A DNA stretch of 5,639 nt from Elusimicrobiota bacterium. GTDB taxonomy: Bacteria; Elusimicrobiota; Elusimicrobia; O2-12-FULL-59-9. Made by a program: the position numbers and the translations under genes. The stretch covers positions 1-5,639 of the forward strand of contig JACQRQ010000032.1 of assembly GCA_016206405.1 (NCBI GenBank), given 5' to 3'. Of this stretch, positions 4,507-5,639 are shown in pieces. The notes under the pieces were generated by a model, which had not been told where the DNA came from, made no database searches, and worked only from the letters and a program-made list of their open reading frames with translations. Position 1 is the first letter of the stretch. Each line of letters starts with the position of its first letter.

Positions 4507-5639
4507 ATGAAGAAGAAATGGCTGTTGGCTATCGCGGCGACATGCCTCCTTTGGCGTCCTGCGGCCGGCTTGGCCAAAGACCTCACAAAAGCGGATGGGC
4601 TTTTTGACAAGGGGCTCTATCAAGAAGCCCTGCACCAATACGAAGCGGCGCTCAAGGATCCCGCCGCCGAGATCCGTCTTAAGGCGCTCTATCGCGCCGT
4701 GGAAAGCCGAGCTTTGCTTTTTCGCTATGCCGACGCCGCGAAATTGGCCTTTGGAGCGCAGCTTCCCTCCGACCTGCGGTGGAAAAGCCGCTTTCTAATC
4801 CTGCGCGCGGAGATCGCGCGCGAGTTCCTCAAGCAGTACGGCTCGGCCTCGCCTAAAGACGTCGAGGAAGGCAACAAAGACCTCAGCCGCCGCACGCCCG
4901 AAGAGTGGAGAGGCGAGGCGCGCTCGGCCTACCGCCAACTCCGGGATTTGCGGCGGAAGCTCATAAAAATCCCACTGCGCGAGGAGGGCTATTTTGTCGA
5001 CCTGCGCGATGCCGAGGTCGAGGCCATTCCCACCTTATGGGATTTCGCGGCGCTGCGCTGGAGCGAATTTCTACTGGATGAAGAAGAATCCCCGGCGCCG
5101 ATAAAACCCGCAGCCCTTTCATTCCTAGATGAGAATTATACGGTCAAGTTATCTTCCGAGGACGGGCCCGCGGCTCAAGCTGCCGCGCTTTTTGAGGACG
5201 CCTCCGCTCTCGGTGGCGATGGACGGAGCTCCGCGCAGGAAGTCTGGAAAATCACACGATTGAAGATTCCGTTTGACCATCCCGGCTTGGTCACGACGGC
5301 GCCGGACGAGGAAGGCTTTGCCAACGCCGCGATCAAGCGCCTGATGGGCTGGTTCGACGCCTTTTCCACGCCCTTAGGCCGCGCCGAGGCCGGCCTTTTT
5401 GCCGCTAAACTGTTGACTAAAAATTCCCGCTTCTCGGATGCTTTGGGGCTATGCCAAAAGGTTGAGACAAATGCGTCCATGCTGAGCGCGGCCAAGCATT
5501 GCGCCAATCTGCGCGCCCAGTTCGAACTGCCGGTGTTGAGCCTGTCGGCCAAGTTTGTGCCGCCCGGCAGCCGCGATGCTCTCCGCGTCCGGACGCGCAA
5601 CTTAGACGAGGTTTTTTTTCGCCTCTATCGGGCCAATCC
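4507..5639 (+). CDS. Secreted protein, probable alpha-2-macroglobulin-like N-terminus (partial)
   Basis: The frame stays open from the ATG to the window edge (377 codons plus 2 bases), so only the N-terminus is visible. It starts with a signal peptide: KKK, hydrophobic core WLLAIAATCLLW (5-16), and a likely signal peptidase I cut after GLA (residue 23). No lipobox is seen (C13 lacks the right context). Residues 27-80 (ADGLFDKGLYQEALHQYEAAL) look like a TPR-type hairpin, followed by a long charged helical region. Residues about 340-377 (LPVLSLSAKFVPPGSRDALRVRTRNLDEVFFRLYRAN) resemble the first macroglobulin (MG) strands of bacterial alpha-2-macroglobulin / YfaS-like proteins, in which a rNl..v.frlYr pattern is common. 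Those are large periplasmic or surface protease-trapping proteins. The secreted, helical-repeat reading is firm; the alpha-2-macroglobulin call is moderate and depends on unseen downstream sequence. Confidence 0.6.
   Translation, partial: MKKKWLLAIAATCLLWRPAAGLAKDLTKADGLFDKGLYQEALHQYEAALKDPAAEIRLKALYRAVESRALLFRYADAAKLAFGAQLPSDLRWKSRFLILRAEIAREFLKQYGSASPKDVEEGNKDLSRRTPEEWRGEARSAYRQLRDLRRKLIKIPLREEGYFVDLRDAEVEAIPTLWDFAALRWSEFLLDEEESPAPIKPAALSFLDENYTVKLSSEDGPAAQAAALFEDASALGGDGRSSAQEVWKITRLKIPFDHPGLVTTAPDEEGFANAAIKRLMGWFDAFSTPLGRAEAGLFAAKLLTKNSRFSDALGLCQKVETNASMLSAAKHCANLRAQFELPVLSLSAKFVPPGSRDALRVRTRNLDEVFFRLYRAN

Noticed and set aside
5175..5600. 141-codon minus-strand frame opposite the secreted-protein gene
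   Set aside because: Shadow frame; the plus strand has a ribosome binding site, a signal peptide and continuous protein-like sequence.

Overview
The window looks like a stretch of chromosome from an uncultured, GC-rich, probably Gram-negative bacterium. It carries no taxonomic marker gene. A secreted alpha-2-macroglobulin-like protein, a DUF4143 ATPase, an AbiE locus and a short dispersed intergenic repeat fit a phylum such as Elusimicrobiota or a deltaproteobacterial lineage, but that is a weak inference. No rRNA, tRNA, CRISPR array or insertion sequence was seen.

Layout. (1) About 47-1572, minus strand: a two-gene type IV toxin-antitoxin / abortive-infection locus. An AbiEi-like antitoxin and regulator (580-1470) overlaps an AbiEii-like nucleotidyltransferase toxin (47-583) by 4 bases (ATGA). 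A good sigma-70-type promoter with candidate operators lies upstream (1508-1572). The antitoxin holds an unusual in-frame Gly/Asp/His/Arg low-complexity insert, and the toxin ORF stops before the usual C-terminal part of its family. (2) About 1573-2145: no convincing gene; one copy of a 41-bp repeat and a small hairpin. (3) 2146-3331, plus strand: a complete AAA (AAA_14) ATPase with a C-terminal DUF4143 / PD-(D/E)XK-like domain. Its near-consensus promoter puts the transcription start at or within a base or two of the ATG, so the mRNA is probably leaderless. Palindromic elements, one spanning the start codon, suggest tight and perhaps autogenous control. (4) 3332-3615: an intergenic segment with the second copy of the 41-bp repeat, so the ATPase gene and its promoter sit between two direct repeats. 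(5) 3616-4449, plus strand: an inositol-monophosphatase-family enzyme, best read as histidinol-phosphatase HisN. (6) 4507-end, plus strand: the first 377 residues of a secreted protein with a signal peptide, a TPR-like helical region and the beginning of what looks like an alpha-2-macroglobulin MG domain. It runs off the window.

How they fit together: abiEi/abiEii form one translationally coupled operon. The ATPase is an autonomous single-gene unit, flanked by repeats and with its own regulated promoter. hisN and the secreted-protein gene are 57 bp apart in the same direction and may be co-transcribed, but they have no obvious functional link. The left half (AbiE, repeats, ATPase) reads as accessory DNA and the right half as ordinary host genes. 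The most interesting points are the ATPase control region, the flanking direct repeats, the low-complexity insert in the antitoxin and the shortened toxin.
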